Source of the DNA: Corallococcus silvisoli
GTDB taxonomy: Bacteria > Myxococcota > Myxococcia > Myxococcales > Myxococcaceae
Length of the DNA: 64,000 nucleotides
Assembly (NCBI RefSeq): GCF_009909145.1
Contig: NZ_JAAAPJ010000008.1
Location: 1 to 64,000, forward strand
Direction: 5' to 3'
In this document: positions 49,395-59,391 of the stretch, in pieces
How the letters are laid out: each line of letters begins with the position of its first letter
Numbering within the stretch: position 1 is the first letter of the stretch
Notes under the pieces: generated by a model
The model's input: the letters and a program-made list of their open reading frames with translations, nothing else
Told to the model about the DNA's origin: nothing
Databases searched by the model: none
Position numbers and translations under genes: made by a program

Positions 49395-52300
49395 ATGTCC
49401 CGTCCTGGCCGCACACTCCACGTCTTCCCCGATGCCGCGCGCCGTCAGGCCGCCCTGCGGGCGGAGGGGCGTGCGCGGGGGATTTCGGTGGGGACCCACC
49501 TGCTCACATGGGACGACTTCGTCCACGCGTTGGGTGGGGCGGGCGAACTCAACCGGCGCCCCTGTCCGGCGATGACGGCGCGGGCGGTGGTGGCGGGCCT
49601 GGGGAGCCTGTTGGGCGCGACGCCGTTCGGCGACTACGTGCGCGAGCCCGCGTTCGCCCGGGCCGCGGCGGAGGTGCTGCTGGACCTGAAGGCGGGCCGG
49701 CTCTCCGCGCGCGAGCTTCAAGATGCCGCGGAGGTGCTGCCGCCGGAGCGCCGCACCCGCGCGCGCGTCCTGGCCCGGCTCTACCACCTCTATGAGCAGC
49801 GGCTGGCGGAGCTGGGGCTCGCGGACCGGGAAGACGTGCTCCGGGGCGCGCGCGAGGCGTTGGCCCGGGGCGCGTGGCCGGCCGGCTGGGATGGGGTGAC
49901 GGGGCTGGTGCTCCACGGCGTCTATGACGTGCGGCCGTCGAAGCTGGAGCTGCTGATGGGCCTGGCGGCGGCGTGCGAGGCGCGGCGGGTGTCGCTGCGC
50001 GTGGAGACGCCGGTGGGCGGCTCGCCCGTGGCGGACGCGGCGCTCGCGGCGCTGTTCCGGGCCTTCGAGAACCGGGGCGAGACGATGCCCCACGTGGACC
50101 TCTTCAAGGCGGACGTCACCTTCGAGGGCCGGCCCTTCACGGACCTGGGGCGGCACCTGTTCTCCCCCCGCGCGGCGCGCGACGTGCTGAAGGGCGCGGT
50201 GGAGGGGCTGTCGGTGTGGAACGCGACGTCCGCGCGCGAGGAGGCTCGCGTGGTGGCCCGCGACGTGCGGCGGCTCATCGCGGCGGGCAGCGCGCCGGGC
50301 GACATCGCCATCGCGTACCGCGACCTGGGCTCGGAGGCCGGGTGGCTGGCGGAGGCGCTGGGGGAGCTGGGCGTGCCGGTGCGGCTGCCCTGGGGGGAAC
50401 CGCTCGCGCTCGCGGGGCCGGTGCGGCTGGCGCTGGAGCTGCCGGTGCTGACGGAGGACGGCTTCCCGGCGGAGCGCGTGGCGGAGCTCGTCTCCAGCCG
50501 CTACGTGCCCTCGCTGTCGCGTGGAGGGCCGGACGCGCCCGCGGCGCTCTTCGCGCTCGCCGCCGCGCGGGATGACCGGCTGGGCGCGACGCGGGGCAAG
50601 GGCGCCTACGACGTGCGGCTGGATGGGCTCGCGCGCCGGATGGCCGCGCAGGGCGGCAAGCGCAAGGAGGACGCGGTCAAGGTGATGGCCGTGCGCGCGC
50701 TGCGCGACCGGGTGATGCGGCTCATCGACGAATGTCGGCACATCCCCCACGAGGCCCCGGCCGCGGAGTCGATCTCCGCGTGGTGGAAGGTGGTGGAGCG
50801 GCTGGGGCTGCTGGACTCCGCCGGGCCGCGGGAGCCGCGTGCGCCGGGCGTGCTGGGCGCGCGCATCGAGGACGCCAGGGCCCGGGACGACGCGGCGCTC
50901 GCGGCGTTCCGCCAGCGGGTGGAAGCGCTGCTGCGCTCGCTGCGGGCAGCGGGCGGTGGGCCGCGCATCCCTCGCCGCACGCTGGGCCGGTGGCTGTCGG
51001 ACGCGCTGCGGGACGTGCACCTGCCCGCGCGGGGCTCGGCCACGGGCGCGGTGGAGGTGCTGGACCTGGGCGATGTGCCGGGCCGCACCTTCCGCCACCT
51101 CTTCGTCGCGGGGCTCACGGAGGGCCGGCTTCCCGGGCGCGATCCGCCGTCGCCGCTGCTGGGGGACGCGGAGCGCGTGGCGCTCAACCAGCACCTGGGC
51201 CGGGACGTGTTCCGCCTCACCGGAGGCGAGTTCGACGACCGCGCGCCGTGGCGGCTCACCGAGGACCGGTTGCTCTTCGCCAGCGCGCTCGCGGCGGCGG
51301 AGGGGTCGTTGAGCCTGTCGTTCGCGGCGAAGGCCGCGGGCGGACAGGAGCAGGTGCCCTCCGCGTTCCTGGAGGAGGTGCGGCGGCTCACGGGCCACAC
51401 GTGGGCGACGCGCACGCTGCCGCCGGTGCTGCCGTTGGATGAGGTGCTGACGCGCGCGGAGCTGCGGCGCACCGTGGCGCTGGAGGCGCTGGCGGGCCTG
51501 TCCTTCCCCAGCCTCCGCGTCACCGAGCCGGATCCGGCGGGCCCCCTGCTCAAGGAGCAGTTCGGGACGGACGACTGGTTCCGCACCGCGCGCGAGCTGG
51601 CCCACATGGAGGCCGCGCGCCTGCGCTTCTTCGGTCGCGAGGAGGAGCCGCCCGGGGAGTTCACCGGTGGGGTGCAGGGGCCGGAGCTGGAGAAGAAGCT
51701 GCGGGAGACCTTCCACTTCGGCCTGGAGCGCCCGCTGTCCGCGAGCGCCCTGGCCCGCTTCGGCAACTGCGGGTTCCAGGGCTTCGTCGCGTACGGGCTG
51801 AAGGTGGCCGAGCCCGTGGTGCCCGGCGAGGACTTCGACGCCCGGGGGCGCGGCACCTTCTGGCACCGCGTGATGGAGGAGGTGTTCCAGGCGCTCAAGG
51901 ACCAGAAGCTCCTGGGGCAGGCGCCGGAGGACATCCCCGAGGAGGTGCTGGAGAAGGCGGTCAAGAAGGCCAGCCGGCACTTCGCGGAGCTCCACCACGT
52001 GGGCCACCACGAGCTGTGGAAGCTCGCGGGCGAGAAGGCGCAGGCGATGGTGCGGCGCATCCTCGCGGATCAGGGGCGGGGCCTGCCGTTCGACCCGCTG
52101 GTCCCGGAGGGCTTCGAGTTGCAGTTCGGTCCCGCCGCGAAGGATCCGCGTTGGAGCGACGTGAAGCTGATGGTGGCGGACGACGCCATCGTCTTCGAAG
52201 GGCAGATCGACCGGCTGGACACGGCCGGCGTGGAAGTGGGCGTCATCGATTACAAGACAGGCCGCCTGGACAAGCGCACGCTGAAGGAGAACCTGCTGCG

Positions 52301-52640
52301 CTCGGACTTCCAGCTCCCGCTGTACCTCTACGCCGCGCGCGAGGCGGGCCACGTGGGCGCGCGCAACGCGGCGTGGTTCTCCCTGCGCACGGGCGCGGCC
52401 ATCCACCTGTCGGACGTGCTGCCTCCCGCGGAGCTGGAGGACCTGCTGTCCACCGACCCGGAGGTGCGCCAGCGCGTGGCGGATGCCGCCGGACTCAACC
52501 TGCCCAACGCGGTGGAGACGCTGGTCCAGCGCCTGCGCAAGGGCGACTTCCCGGCGCGGCCCAATGACTGCGGCCGGTGTGGCTACCGCGCGGTGTGCCG
52601 CATCACCGAGCGGCGCGTGACGGACGAGGGGAGCGGATGA
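49395..52640 (+). CDS. addB: AddB-like PD-(D/E)XK helicase-nuclease subunit
   Basis: A 1081-residue protein of the AddB/RecB-like family. The nuclease active site is intact: EGQIDRLD followed by GVIDYKTGRLD (Asp-Tyr-Lys-Thr-Gly at about 952-956). Four cysteines form the AddB iron-sulfur staple: one in RFGNCGFQGF (about 792) and CGRCGYRAVC (about 1059-1068). The N-terminal half is an inactivated helicase core (no good Walker A). With the following gene it forms the AddAB-type enzyme that processes double-strand breaks for RecA. The stop overlaps the next start (ATGA). Confidence 0.85.
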   Translation: MSRPGRTLHVFPDAARRQAALRAEGRARGISVGTHLLTWDDFVHALGGAGELNRRPCPAMTARAVVAGLGSLLGATPFGDYVREPAFARAAAEVLLDLKAGRLSARELQDAAEVLPPERRTRARVLARLYHLYEQRLAELGLADREDVLRGAREALARGAWPAGWDGVTGLVLHGVYDVRPSKLELLMGLAAACEARRVSLRVETPVGGSPVADAALAALFRAFENRGETMPHVDLFKADVTFEGRPFTDLGRHLFSPRAARDVLKGAVEGLSVWNATSAREEARVVARDVRRLIAAGSAPGDIAIAYRDLGSEAGWLAEALGELGVPVRLPWGEPLALAGPVRLALELPVLTEDGFPAERVAELVSSRYVPSLSRGGPDAPAALFALAAARDDRLGATRGKGAYDVRLDGLARRMAAQGGKRKEDAVKVMAVRALRDRVMRLIDECRHIPHEAPAAESISAWWKVVERLGLLDSAGPREPRAPGVLGARIEDARARDDAALAAFRQRVEALLRSLRAAGGGPRIPRRTLGRWLSDALRDVHLPARGSATGAVEVLDLGDVPGRTFRHLFVAGLTEGRLPGRDPPSPLLGDAERVALNQHLGRDVFRLTGGEFDDRAPWRLTEDRLLFASALAAAEGSLSLSFAAKAAGGQEQVPSAFLEEVRRLTGHTWATRTLPPVLPLDEVLTRAELRRTVALEALAGLSFPSLRVTEPDPAGPLLKEQFGTDDWFRTARELAHMEAARLRFFGREEEPPGEFTGGVQGPELEKKLRETFHFGLERPLSASALARFGNCGFQGFVAYGLKVAEPVVPGEDFDARGRGTFWHRVMEEVFQALKDQKLLGQAPEDIPEEVLEKAVKKASRHFAELHHVGHHELWKLAGEKAQAMVRRILADQGRGLPFDPLVPEGFELQFGPAAKDPRWSDVKLMVADDAIVFEGQIDRLDTAGVEVGVIDYKTGRLDKRTLKENLLRSDFQLPLYLYAAREAGHVGARNAAWFSLRTGAAIHLSDVLPPAELEDLLSTDPEVRQRVADAAGLNLPNAVETLVQRLRKGDFPARPNDCGRCGYRAVCRITERRVTDEGSG

Positions 52641-55600
52641 GCGACACCGCGCCCCACATGCTCGCGCTGGAGAAGAACCTGGCCCTGATGGCGGGCGCGG
52701 GCGCGGGCAAGACGTACAGCCTGGTGACGATGACGCTGCACCTGTTCGCGGGGGCGCGGGAGGCGGTCGCCGCGCTGCGGCCGTCGCGGCTGTGCATGCT
52801 CACGTTCACGGACAAGGCCGCGGCGGAGATGCGCAGGCGCGTCCGGGAGCGCCTGGACATGCTGGCCCAGGGGGACGTCCCGCTGGACGCGGAGAAGGAC
52901 CTGCGCGCGTCGCTCGCGCGGCTGGAGCGTCCGTTCCCCACGCAGGACGCCTGGCGCAAGGTGCGCGAGGAGTTGGGCGCCGCGACGGTGGGCACGTTCC
53001 ACTCGCTCTGCGGCCAGCTCCTGCGCCGCGCCCCGCCCTCGGTGGGCATCGATCCCGCCTTCGAGGTGCTGGACGAGCTGGAGTCCGCGGGCCTGCTGGA
53101 AGACGTCACTGAGCGCGTGGTGCTGGATGCCCTCGAGGGCGGTGATGCGCGCGTGCGCGAGCTGTGCGCGGAGCTGGGCTTCTCCGGCTCCGGGTTCTCC
53201 GACGGCCTCGTCGCCGCGTTGATGGACGTCTACGGCAAGCTGCGCGAGGAGGGCCTCAAGGCGGCCTCGGCGCGCGTGGGCGACGGCGCGGCGGACAAGG
53301 CACAGCTCGAAGGGCTCATCCAGGACTGCCACCGGCTGTGCGCCGAGGCCCGGGCGCAGGACCTCAAGGTCGAGTGGAGCTCCCTGCTGTCCGTATGCGA
53401 GCGGGCGCTGGTGGGGATGACGCCGGACACGTTCCTGAAGCCGGAGCACTTCCCCTCGCTCCGCAACGCGCTGCTGTCGGAGCCGCGCAACCTGGCGCAT
53501 CTGCGCAAGGGCGCGGGCGCGTGCCTGAAGGAGCTGCTCTGGAGGGTGAAGGGCAAGAGCGACGGGTCGGTGCGGCGGCTGGAGGATGCGTACGCCGCGT
53601 GGCGCACGGCGCCCTTCGAGGCCACCTTCCGCGACCTCCTGGGGCAGGTGGAGGCACGGCACGACGCGGAGCTGTCGCGGCGCAACGTGTTCGACTTCAC
53701 GTCGCTGCTGGTGAAGGCGCGCGACCTGCTGCGCGACCATCCGGAGTTCCGCCAGCAGGTGCAGGAGCGGCTGGGTGCGCTGCTGGTGGACGAGTTCCAG
53801 GACACCAACCGGCTTCAGCTGGAGCTGGTGCTGCTGCTGTCGGAGCGGCGCGAAGGCGGTCCTCGCGAGCTGACGCCGGACGCCGACCTGGTGGCCGCGC
53901 TGCCGCTGGAGCCCGCGTTCCTATGCGCGGTGGGGGACCGCAAGCAGTCCATCTACGAGTTCCGCGGCGCGGACGTGTCCGTGTTCAAGGTGCTGGCGGA
54001 CAAGATCGAAGCGGAGGGCGGCGCGCGCGGCTTCCTCCAGAACAACTACCGTTCGCTGCCGGGCGTCCTGACCTTCCTCAACCGCGCGTTCGCCGGGCTG
54101 CTCGTGGCGCGCGACGCGGAGCCCCGTCCGTTCGAGGTCATCTACGACGCGGCGACGGACGACCTGTCGTCCACGCGTCCGGCGCTGGCGGAGGGCCCCG
54201 GGGTGGAGCGGCTTGCGTTGCCGGAGGCGGATACCGCGCCGGAGCTGCGCGAGTACGAAGCCGACGCGGTGGCCCGCAGGCTGCGGGTGATGCTCGCGCC
54301 CGGGGCTCCAGCGACGGTGATGGCGGAGGACAAGAAGGGCCTGCGGCCCGCGCGCGGTGGCGACGTGGCCATCCTCTTCCGGACCTTCACCCACCTGGAG
54401 GAGTACCGGCAGGCGTTGATCCGCCACGGCGTGCCGCACCGGGTGCTGCGCGGCCGTGGTTTCTACGGGGCGCAGGAGGTGCGGGACCTCGCCTCGCTGC
54501 TGGCGCTGCTCGCGGACGCGGATGACGCGTTGGCGTTCGCCGCGGTGCTGCGCTCGCCGCTGGTGGGCTTGTCGGATGCATCGCTGTTCCGGCTCGCGGG
54601 GGACCTGCCCCTGTCGCTCGGGTCGCCGCGGCTGGTGGACGCGGACGTGCGCGCCGCGATGTCCGGGCGGGAGCAGGCACGGCTGGCGCGCTTCCTGGAG
54701 CTCATCCCCGTGCTGCGGAGGGAGCGGGATCGGCTGGGGGTGCACGCCCTGTTGCAGGCGGCGCTGGAGGCGACGGGCTACCGCGAGGCGCTGGCGGGTT
54801 CGCCCTACGCGGAGCAGGCGAGCGCGAACGTGGAGAAGCTGTTGTCGCTGGCGTCGCGCCGGGACGAGCGCGGCACGGGCGGGTGCGTGGCCTTCGCCAG
54901 GGAGCTGCGCCAGCTGGCGGACTCCGACCCCAACGAGGCGCAGGCGGACCTGCTGGATGAAGGCGACCCTCGCGCCGTGCAGTTGCTGACCATCCACCGG
55001 GCCAAGGGTCTGGAATGGCCGGTGGTGGTGGTGCCCGGGATGGGCGGACGCAGGCGCGTCACGTCGGCCCGCGCGTCCTTCGAACGTTCGTTCGGGGTGG
55101 CGCTGCGGCCGTGGATGCCGGACTCGCTGGACAGCTTCACCTCCGAGCGCTTCGAGGCGGTGCGCGCGGAGCTGAAGGCCCGCGAGGACGCGGAGTACCT
55201 GCGCCTGCTCTACGTGGCCCTCACGCGCGCCAGGGACCTGCTGGTGCTGTCGGGAGGCGAGGAGAAGCGCGCGGGCACCGACACGTGGTGGCACCGCGTG
55301 GATCGCCGTCTGGACGTGGATCCGGAGCTGCGAGCGCTCGCCGTCGACGTGAACGTGGAGCAGTTGCCGCCACCCGCGGATCCGCAGCCCCCCACCGACG
55401 AACAGCGGGAGCAGGCGCGGCTGCGCGTCGAGTCCGCGCTGGAGCGCCTGTCCACGGACGCGGCGGGCGAGGACTCCGCGCTGGTCCACGTGGAGCCCGC
55501 GGGCGAGGGCTCACCGGTGGTCGCCTCCATGCGCGCGGTGCAGGACTTCCTCACGTGTCCACGCCGCTACCACCATCTCCACCGACTGGGGCTCGCGGTC

Positions 55601-56326
55601 GGATCCGAGCCGTGGGAGTCACCCGCGAGCGCGGCGCCGCTCTTCGTCGAACCCGACAGCTGGCTGCCGGTGGAGCGTCCGGATCAGCTCGTCCGTCGGC
55701 TCCTGCGAGAGGTGGACTTGTCGCTCGCGGGGCCGGAGGTGGAGGCAGCGGAACGTCGCGCGCACCTGGAGGGTCTGCTGCGCGACGCGGGGCGGGATCC
55801 GGAGGAGGAGGGCCTGTCCGCTGTCCTGACCTCGGTGGAGGGCTTCCTGGGCACGGCCTTCGCGCGGCGGCTCGCGGCCACGCCCGCGTCCTCCATCCAC
55901 CGGAGCCTGGACTTCGTGCTGGACCTGGAGGACGGCGCCAGCGTGGAGGGGGCGGTCGACCTGTTGTGGGAGTCACCCGAAGGCGAGGCCGTGGCGGTGC
56001 TCCTGCGCCCGGGTGCTCGCCACCCCCTGGGGCCGGCCGCGTGCGCTCACGAGCTGACAGTCCTGGCCCTGGCGGCGGCGCGGATGGTGCGGGAGGGGGT
56101 CCCGGTGCGGGTGGGCGTGGCCTTCCTGGGCGAGCCGTCTCCGGAACCGGAATTCCTCCCGGCCGGATCCGCCGACGCGGGGGCGGTGCGGCGGTTGGCC
56201 CAGGGCGTCCGGGCGCTGGTCCAGGAGGAATCCACGGGAGGTTGGCCGGGGTGGGACAAAGCGGCCTGCCAGGCCCTCCACTGCGGCTTCGCGGAACACT
56301 GTCACCCGGCCCCTCCCGCGTGCTAA
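52637..56326 (+). CDS. addA: AddA-like UvrD/Rep-family helicase with degenerate nuclease domain
   Basis: A 1229-residue SF1 helicase. Walker A AGAGAGKT (19-26), LTFTDKAAAEMRRRV, DEFQD (385-389), GDRKQSIYEFRGAD, NNYRS, TIHRAKGLEWPVV and LYVALTRARD are the usual UvrD/AddA motifs. The C-terminal region (about 960-1229) looks like a PD-(D/E)XK domain: FLTCPRRYHHLHR and a Cys cluster CQALHCGFAEHC, but the catalytic strand reads VEGAVDLLWESPEGEAVAVLL without the D...ExK. It therefore probably drives unwinding while the nuclease activity comes from AddB. Coupled to the addB-like gene by a 4-base overlap. Confidence 0.87.
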   Translation: MSDTAPHMLALEKNLALMAGAGAGKTYSLVTMTLHLFAGAREAVAALRPSRLCMLTFTDKAAAEMRRRVRERLDMLAQGDVPLDAEKDLRASLARLERPFPTQDAWRKVREELGAATVGTFHSLCGQLLRRAPPSVGIDPAFEVLDELESAGLLEDVTERVVLDALEGGDARVRELCAELGFSGSGFSDGLVAALMDVYGKLREEGLKAASARVGDGAADKAQLEGLIQDCHRLCAEARAQDLKVEWSSLLSVCERALVGMTPDTFLKPEHFPSLRNALLSEPRNLAHLRKGAGACLKELLWRVKGKSDGSVRRLEDAYAAWRTAPFEATFRDLLGQVEARHDAELSRRNVFDFTSLLVKARDLLRDHPEFRQQVQERLGALLVDEFQDTNRLQLELVLLLSERREGGPRELTPDADLVAALPLEPAFLCAVGDRKQSIYEFRGADVSVFKVLADKIEAEGGARGFLQNNYRSLPGVLTFLNRAFAGLLVARDAEPRPFEVIYDAATDDLSSTRPALAEGPGVERLALPEADTAPELREYEADAVARRLRVMLAPGAPATVMAEDKKGLRPARGGDVAILFRTFTHLEEYRQALIRHGVPHRVLRGRGFYGAQEVRDLASLLALLADADDALAFAAVLRSPLVGLSDASLFRLAGDLPLSLGSPRLVDADVRAAMSGREQARLARFLELIPVLRRERDRLGVHALLQAALEATGYREALAGSPYAEQASANVEKLLSLASRRDERGTGGCVAFARELRQLADSDPNEAQADLLDEGDPRAVQLLTIHRAKGLEWPVVVVPGMGGRRRVTSARASFERSFGVALRPWMPDSLDSFTSERFEAVRAELKAREDAEYLRLLYVALTRARDLLVLSGGEEKRAGTDTWWHRVDRRLDVDPELRALAVDVNVEQLPPPADPQPPTDEQREQARLRVESALERLSTDAAGEDSALVHVEPAGEGSPVVASMRAVQDFLTCPRRYHHLHRLGLAVGSEPWESPASAAPLFVEPDSWLPVERPDQLVRRLLREVDLSLAGPEVEAAERRAHLEGLLRDAGRDPEEEGLSAVLTSVEGFLGTAFARRLAATPASSIHRSLDFVLDLEDGASVEGAVDLLWESPEGEAVAVLLRPGARHPLGPAACAHELTVLALAAARMVREGVPVRVGVAFLGEPSPEPEFLPAGSADAGAVRRLAQGVRALVQEESTGGWPGWDKAACQALHCGFAEHCHPAPPAC

Positions 56327-56338
56327 GCGGCGGGCACC

Positions 56339-57649
56339 ATGCCGAACGTCGTCGTCATCGGAGCGCAGTGGGGAGATGAAGGGAAGGGCAAGGTCGTCGA
56401 CCTGCTCACCGAGCATGCCCAGGTGGTCGTCCGTTTCCAGGGCGGCAACAACGCAGGGCACACGCTGGTGGTCGGGGGACAGAAGACCGTCCTGCACCTG
56501 ATTCCCTCGGGCATCCTTCACCCGGGCAAGACGTGTGTCATTGGCAACGGAGTGGTGGTGGATCCCGCCGTCCTTGTCGGGGAGATCGACGCGCTCAAGC
56601 CGCGCGGCTTCCTGAAGGATGACGCCCAGCTGCTCATCTCCGACAACGCCCATGTCATCTTCCCGTGGCACAAGCTGTTGGACAGCTTCCGCGAGAAGGC
56701 GCGCGGGGGCAGCGCCATTGGCACCACGGGCCGGGGCATCGGTCCGGCCTACGAGGACAAGGTGGCCCGCCGGGGCATCCGCGTGCGCGACCTGCTCCAC
56801 CCGGAGCGCCTGCGTCGCCGCATCGACGAGCGCCTGCCCGCCGCCCTGGATGAGCTCAAGGAGCTCTGCGCCCAGGCGGGTGTGGAGGTGCCGCGCATCG
56901 AGACGCCGCAGGTCCTGGCGGAGTTCTCCGCCCTGGGCGAGCGGCTGCGTCCCTACGTGCACGACGTGTCGCTCTTCCTCTCCGAGCAGGTGCGCCGCGG
57001 CGCGCGCATCCTCTTCGAGGGGGCGCAGGGCACGCTGCTGGACGTGGACCACGGCACCTATCCGTTCGTCACCAGCTCCAACTGCGTGGCGGGCAACGCC
57101 GCGGTGGGCTCGGGCCTGGGGCCCACGGCCATCGACAAGGTGATGGGCATCAGCAAGGCGTACACCACGCGCGTCGGCGGAGGTCCGTTCCCCACGGAGC
57201 TCAGCGACGAGCTGGGAGACCGGCTGCGCAAGGTGGGCGACGAGTTCGGCGCCACCACGGGCCGCCCCCGCCGCTGCGGCTGGCTGGATGGCGTGGTGCT
57301 GCGCTACGCGGTGCGCGTCAACGGCCTCTGGGGTCTGGCGCTCACCAAGCTGGACGTGCTCAGCGGCATCAAGACGCTCAGCATCTGCAATGCGTACGAG
57401 CTGGATGGTCAGCGCGTCACGGAGCTGCCCGGTGACTACGAGGACCTGGCGCGCGTGAAGCCCATCTACGAGTCGCTGCCCGGCTGGGACGAGAAGCTCG
57501 CCGGCGTGCGCACCTTCGACGAGCTGCCGGAAGCCGCCAAGCGCTACGTGCGCCGGGTGGAAGAGGTCAGCGGTGTGCCCGTGGTGTGCGTCTCCGTGGG
57601 CGCGGATCGCGGCGAGACGGTGCTCCTGCAGAACCCCTTCCGCAGCTAG
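56339..57649 (+). CDS. purA: adenylosuccinate synthetase
   Basis: A 436-residue PurA, which makes adenylosuccinate from IMP and aspartate using GTP. Features: GAQWGDEGKGKVVDLL at the N-terminus, GGNNAGHT, the catalytic Lys in GIGPAYEDKVARRGIRVRDL, EGAQGTLLDVDHGTYPFVTSS, TRVGGGPFPTE, GATTGRPRRCGWLD and the final SVGADRGETVL. Length is standard. It follows the AddA-like gene by 12 bases but is probably independently expressed. The start ATG 56339 fits the family (MPNVVVIGAQWGDEGKGK). Confidence 0.98.
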   Translation: MPNVVVIGAQWGDEGKGKVVDLLTEHAQVVVRFQGGNNAGHTLVVGGQKTVLHLIPSGILHPGKTCVIGNGVVVDPAVLVGEIDALKPRGFLKDDAQLLISDNAHVIFPWHKLLDSFREKARGGSAIGTTGRGIGPAYEDKVARRGIRVRDLLHPERLRRRIDERLPAALDELKELCAQAGVEVPRIETPQVLAEFSALGERLRPYVHDVSLFLSEQVRRGARILFEGAQGTLLDVDHGTYPFVTSSNCVAGNAAVGSGLGPTAIDKVMGISKAYTTRVGGGPFPTELSDELGDRLRKVGDEFGATTGRPRRCGWLDGVVLRYAVRVNGLWGLALTKLDVLSGIKTLSICNAYELDGQRVTELPGDYEDLARVKPIYESLPGWDEKLAGVRTFDELPEAAKRYVRRVEEVSGVPVVCVSVGADRGETVLLQNPFRS

Positions 57650-57716
57650 GAAGGATCGCGGATGCCCGGCGGGCTTGTGGGGAGGGCCTTCCGGGTCCTC
57701 GCCGGTCCGTCCGGGG

Positions 57717-57744
57717 CGCCGGTGTCCGCCGATGGACACCGGCG
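57717..57744 (+). terminator. terminator-like hairpin downstream of purA
   Basis: CGCCGGTGTCC (57717-57727) pairs with GGACACCGGCG (57734-57744) around GCCGAT, an 11-bp perfect stem. No U-run follows (GTAGCGG), so factor-dependent ending or attenuation is possible. Confidence 0.5.
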
Positions 57745-57792
57745 GTAGCGGTAGTGGTCCTGGCCCGCCGGGGGCGAGGACGGGAGAGGGAC

Positions 57793-58869
57793 ATGGTTCG
57801 CACGCGCAGGTTCCAGCTCGCGGTCTCGGCGGTGGTGTGTCTTGGCACGGCGGCGACGTCCGCCTGGGCGCAGGGCACGGGTGCACCGACTCCGACCGCT
57901 GAAGCGAAGCCGGCCGTTGCCCCCGCCGCGAAGGCGCAGACTCCTGGCTCCGAAGCGAAGCCCGCTGCCCCCGCCGCGAAGACGCAAGCTCCTGGCTCCG
58001 AAGCGAAGCCCGCTGCCCTGGTGTCGATGACGCAGGCCTCTGTCCCCGAAGCGAAGCCGGGCGCGAGGACGCAGGCCGCGGGGGCCGAAGCGCAGCCCGC
58101 CTCAAGGGCGCAGGCTTCTGCCTCCGAAACGCAGCGGGGGAGCCCCGAGCCCGTGCGCACGTCGCAGCCGGTGCTGGCGGCCACGCGGATCCGCGACGGG
58201 GATGCGCTGATGCGTGAGCGCCGCTACCGAGAGGCGGCCTTCGCCTTCCTCGACGCGGAGCACGCGGCGCCGGACCACGTGGAGGCGCGCTTCAAGCTGG
58301 GCAACGCGCTGGCGGTGCTCGGGTACTACGGGCGAGCCATCGAGGAGTGGGAGCACGCCTCGCGCCTCACCCAGGACGCGGCCATCCGCCAGAGCGCCCA
58401 GGACAACATCGCCCGGGCGCGCGCGAAGCAGGAGGAGTCCGGCACGTCGCCGCAGGCCACGGGCCAGGCTCCCGGTTCGGGTCCGGTGGCGGACACGACG
58501 AGAGCCCAGGCCCGTCGCGCCTACGAGCAGGGCGTCCAGCACATCGGCCAGCGCGCCTACGCGGCCGCGCTCCAGACGCTGACACAGGCCCTGCAACAGG
58601 AGCCGCTGCTGACCGTGGCCTACATCGCGCGGGGCAGCGCCAACATCGGGCTCAGGCGCTACGCGGAGGCCGCGGCCGACTATCAGTTCGCGCTGAAGCT
58701 GGAGCCGGACTCGGCCTCGCCGCTGTACGGGCTCGCCGAGGCGTACCGCGCCCTGGGCCGCAACCTGGAAGCGCGCGACCTCTATGAGCGCTATGCCCGC
58801 TCCACCGCCTCCGATGTCCGTCCTGAACTGAAGGAGGAATCCCGCCAGAAGGCCGAGCGCCTGCGCTGA
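57793..58869 (+). CDS. TPR-repeat protein with signal peptide
   Basis: A 358-residue protein from ATG 57793 with a signal peptide (LAVSAVVCLGTAATSAWAQ) and a ~95-residue Pro/Ala/Lys-rich linker made of EAKPAAPAAKTQAPGS-like repeats. Two TPR groups follow: GDALMRERRYREAAFAFLDA with HVEARFKLGNALAVLGYYGR (about 135-200) and YEQGVQHIGQRAYAAALQTL with AYIARGSANIGLRRYAEAA and YGLAEAYRALGRNLEARDL (about 240-340). It likely scaffolds a periplasmic complex. Partner unknown. Confidence 0.85.
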   Translation: MVRTRRFQLAVSAVVCLGTAATSAWAQGTGAPTPTAEAKPAVAPAAKAQTPGSEAKPAAPAAKTQAPGSEAKPAALVSMTQASVPEAKPGARTQAAGAEAQPASRAQASASETQRGSPEPVRTSQPVLAATRIRDGDALMRERRYREAAFAFLDAEHAAPDHVEARFKLGNALAVLGYYGRAIEEWEHASRLTQDAAIRQSAQDNIARARAKQEESGTSPQATGQAPGSGPVADTTRAQARRAYEQGVQHIGQRAYAAALQTLTQALQQEPLLTVAYIARGSANIGLRRYAEAAADYQFALKLEPDSASPLYGLAEAYRALGRNLEARDLYERYARSTASDVRPELKEESRQKAERLR

Positions 58870-58932
58870 CCGCCTGGCAGGTAGGCGGACAGCCACTGCT
58901 GGAGGGGTTGTCCAGGCCACTATTTTGAGGTC

Positions 58933-59373
58933 ATGGACGGACGCGAACGGACGGTGGAGGGGAAGCAGGCGCAGCAGGTCTTTCGCCCCCGGCGTGTGCT
59001 CGCCGCGGTGATGGCGGCCGCGGGCCTGCTGTGGGTCGGGGTGCTCGTCTACCTCTTCCACTTCGACGGCGTGCCGCTGGAGACGTTCCTGTCCGCGGCC
59101 TTCTTCGTCGTCTTCTTCGCGGTGTCGGTCACCTACTACGGGCGCACCCGCATCGAGGTGGACGCCCGGGGAATCACCTGCCGGGGCATGGTGCGCACCC
59201 GGCGCTTCTCCTTCGCGGACATCCGCAAGCTGGATGTGCTCCCGGGTCCCGTGACGGTCTACGCCATCCGGGGCAGCAAGGGCTTCGTGCACTTCACCAG
59301 TTTCTTCCGTCACCACCGGTACCTGGCTCGGCTCCTGGTGGAGCGCGCCGGCCTCTCCCCGCTGCCCGCGTGA
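58933..59373 (+). CDS. small membrane protein with PH-like domain
   Basis: A 146-residue protein with two membrane helices (about 23-42 LAAVMAAAGLLWVGVLVYLF and 50-68) followed by a bacterial PH-type domain (TRIEVDARGITCRGMVRTRRFSF, split here, then IRKLDVLPGPVTVYAI and GFVHFTSFFRHH). Such proteins are common and of unknown role. GAGGTC precedes ATG 58933. Confidence 0.75.
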   Translation: MDGRERTVEGKQAQQVFRPRRVLAAVMAAAGLLWVGVLVYLFHFDGVPLETFLSAAFFVVFFAVSVTYYGRTRIEVDARGITCRGMVRTRRFSFADIRKLDVLPGPVTVYAIRGSKGFVHFTSFFRHHRYLARLLVERAGLSPLPA

Positions 59374-59391
59374 CGCCCGCGCCGCACAGCC

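Noticed and set aside
52583..53740. Long minus-strand frames opposite the AddA/AddB genes
   Set aside because: They mirror the high-GC third-position pattern of the plus-strand genes and carry His/Arg/Gln-rich nonsense.
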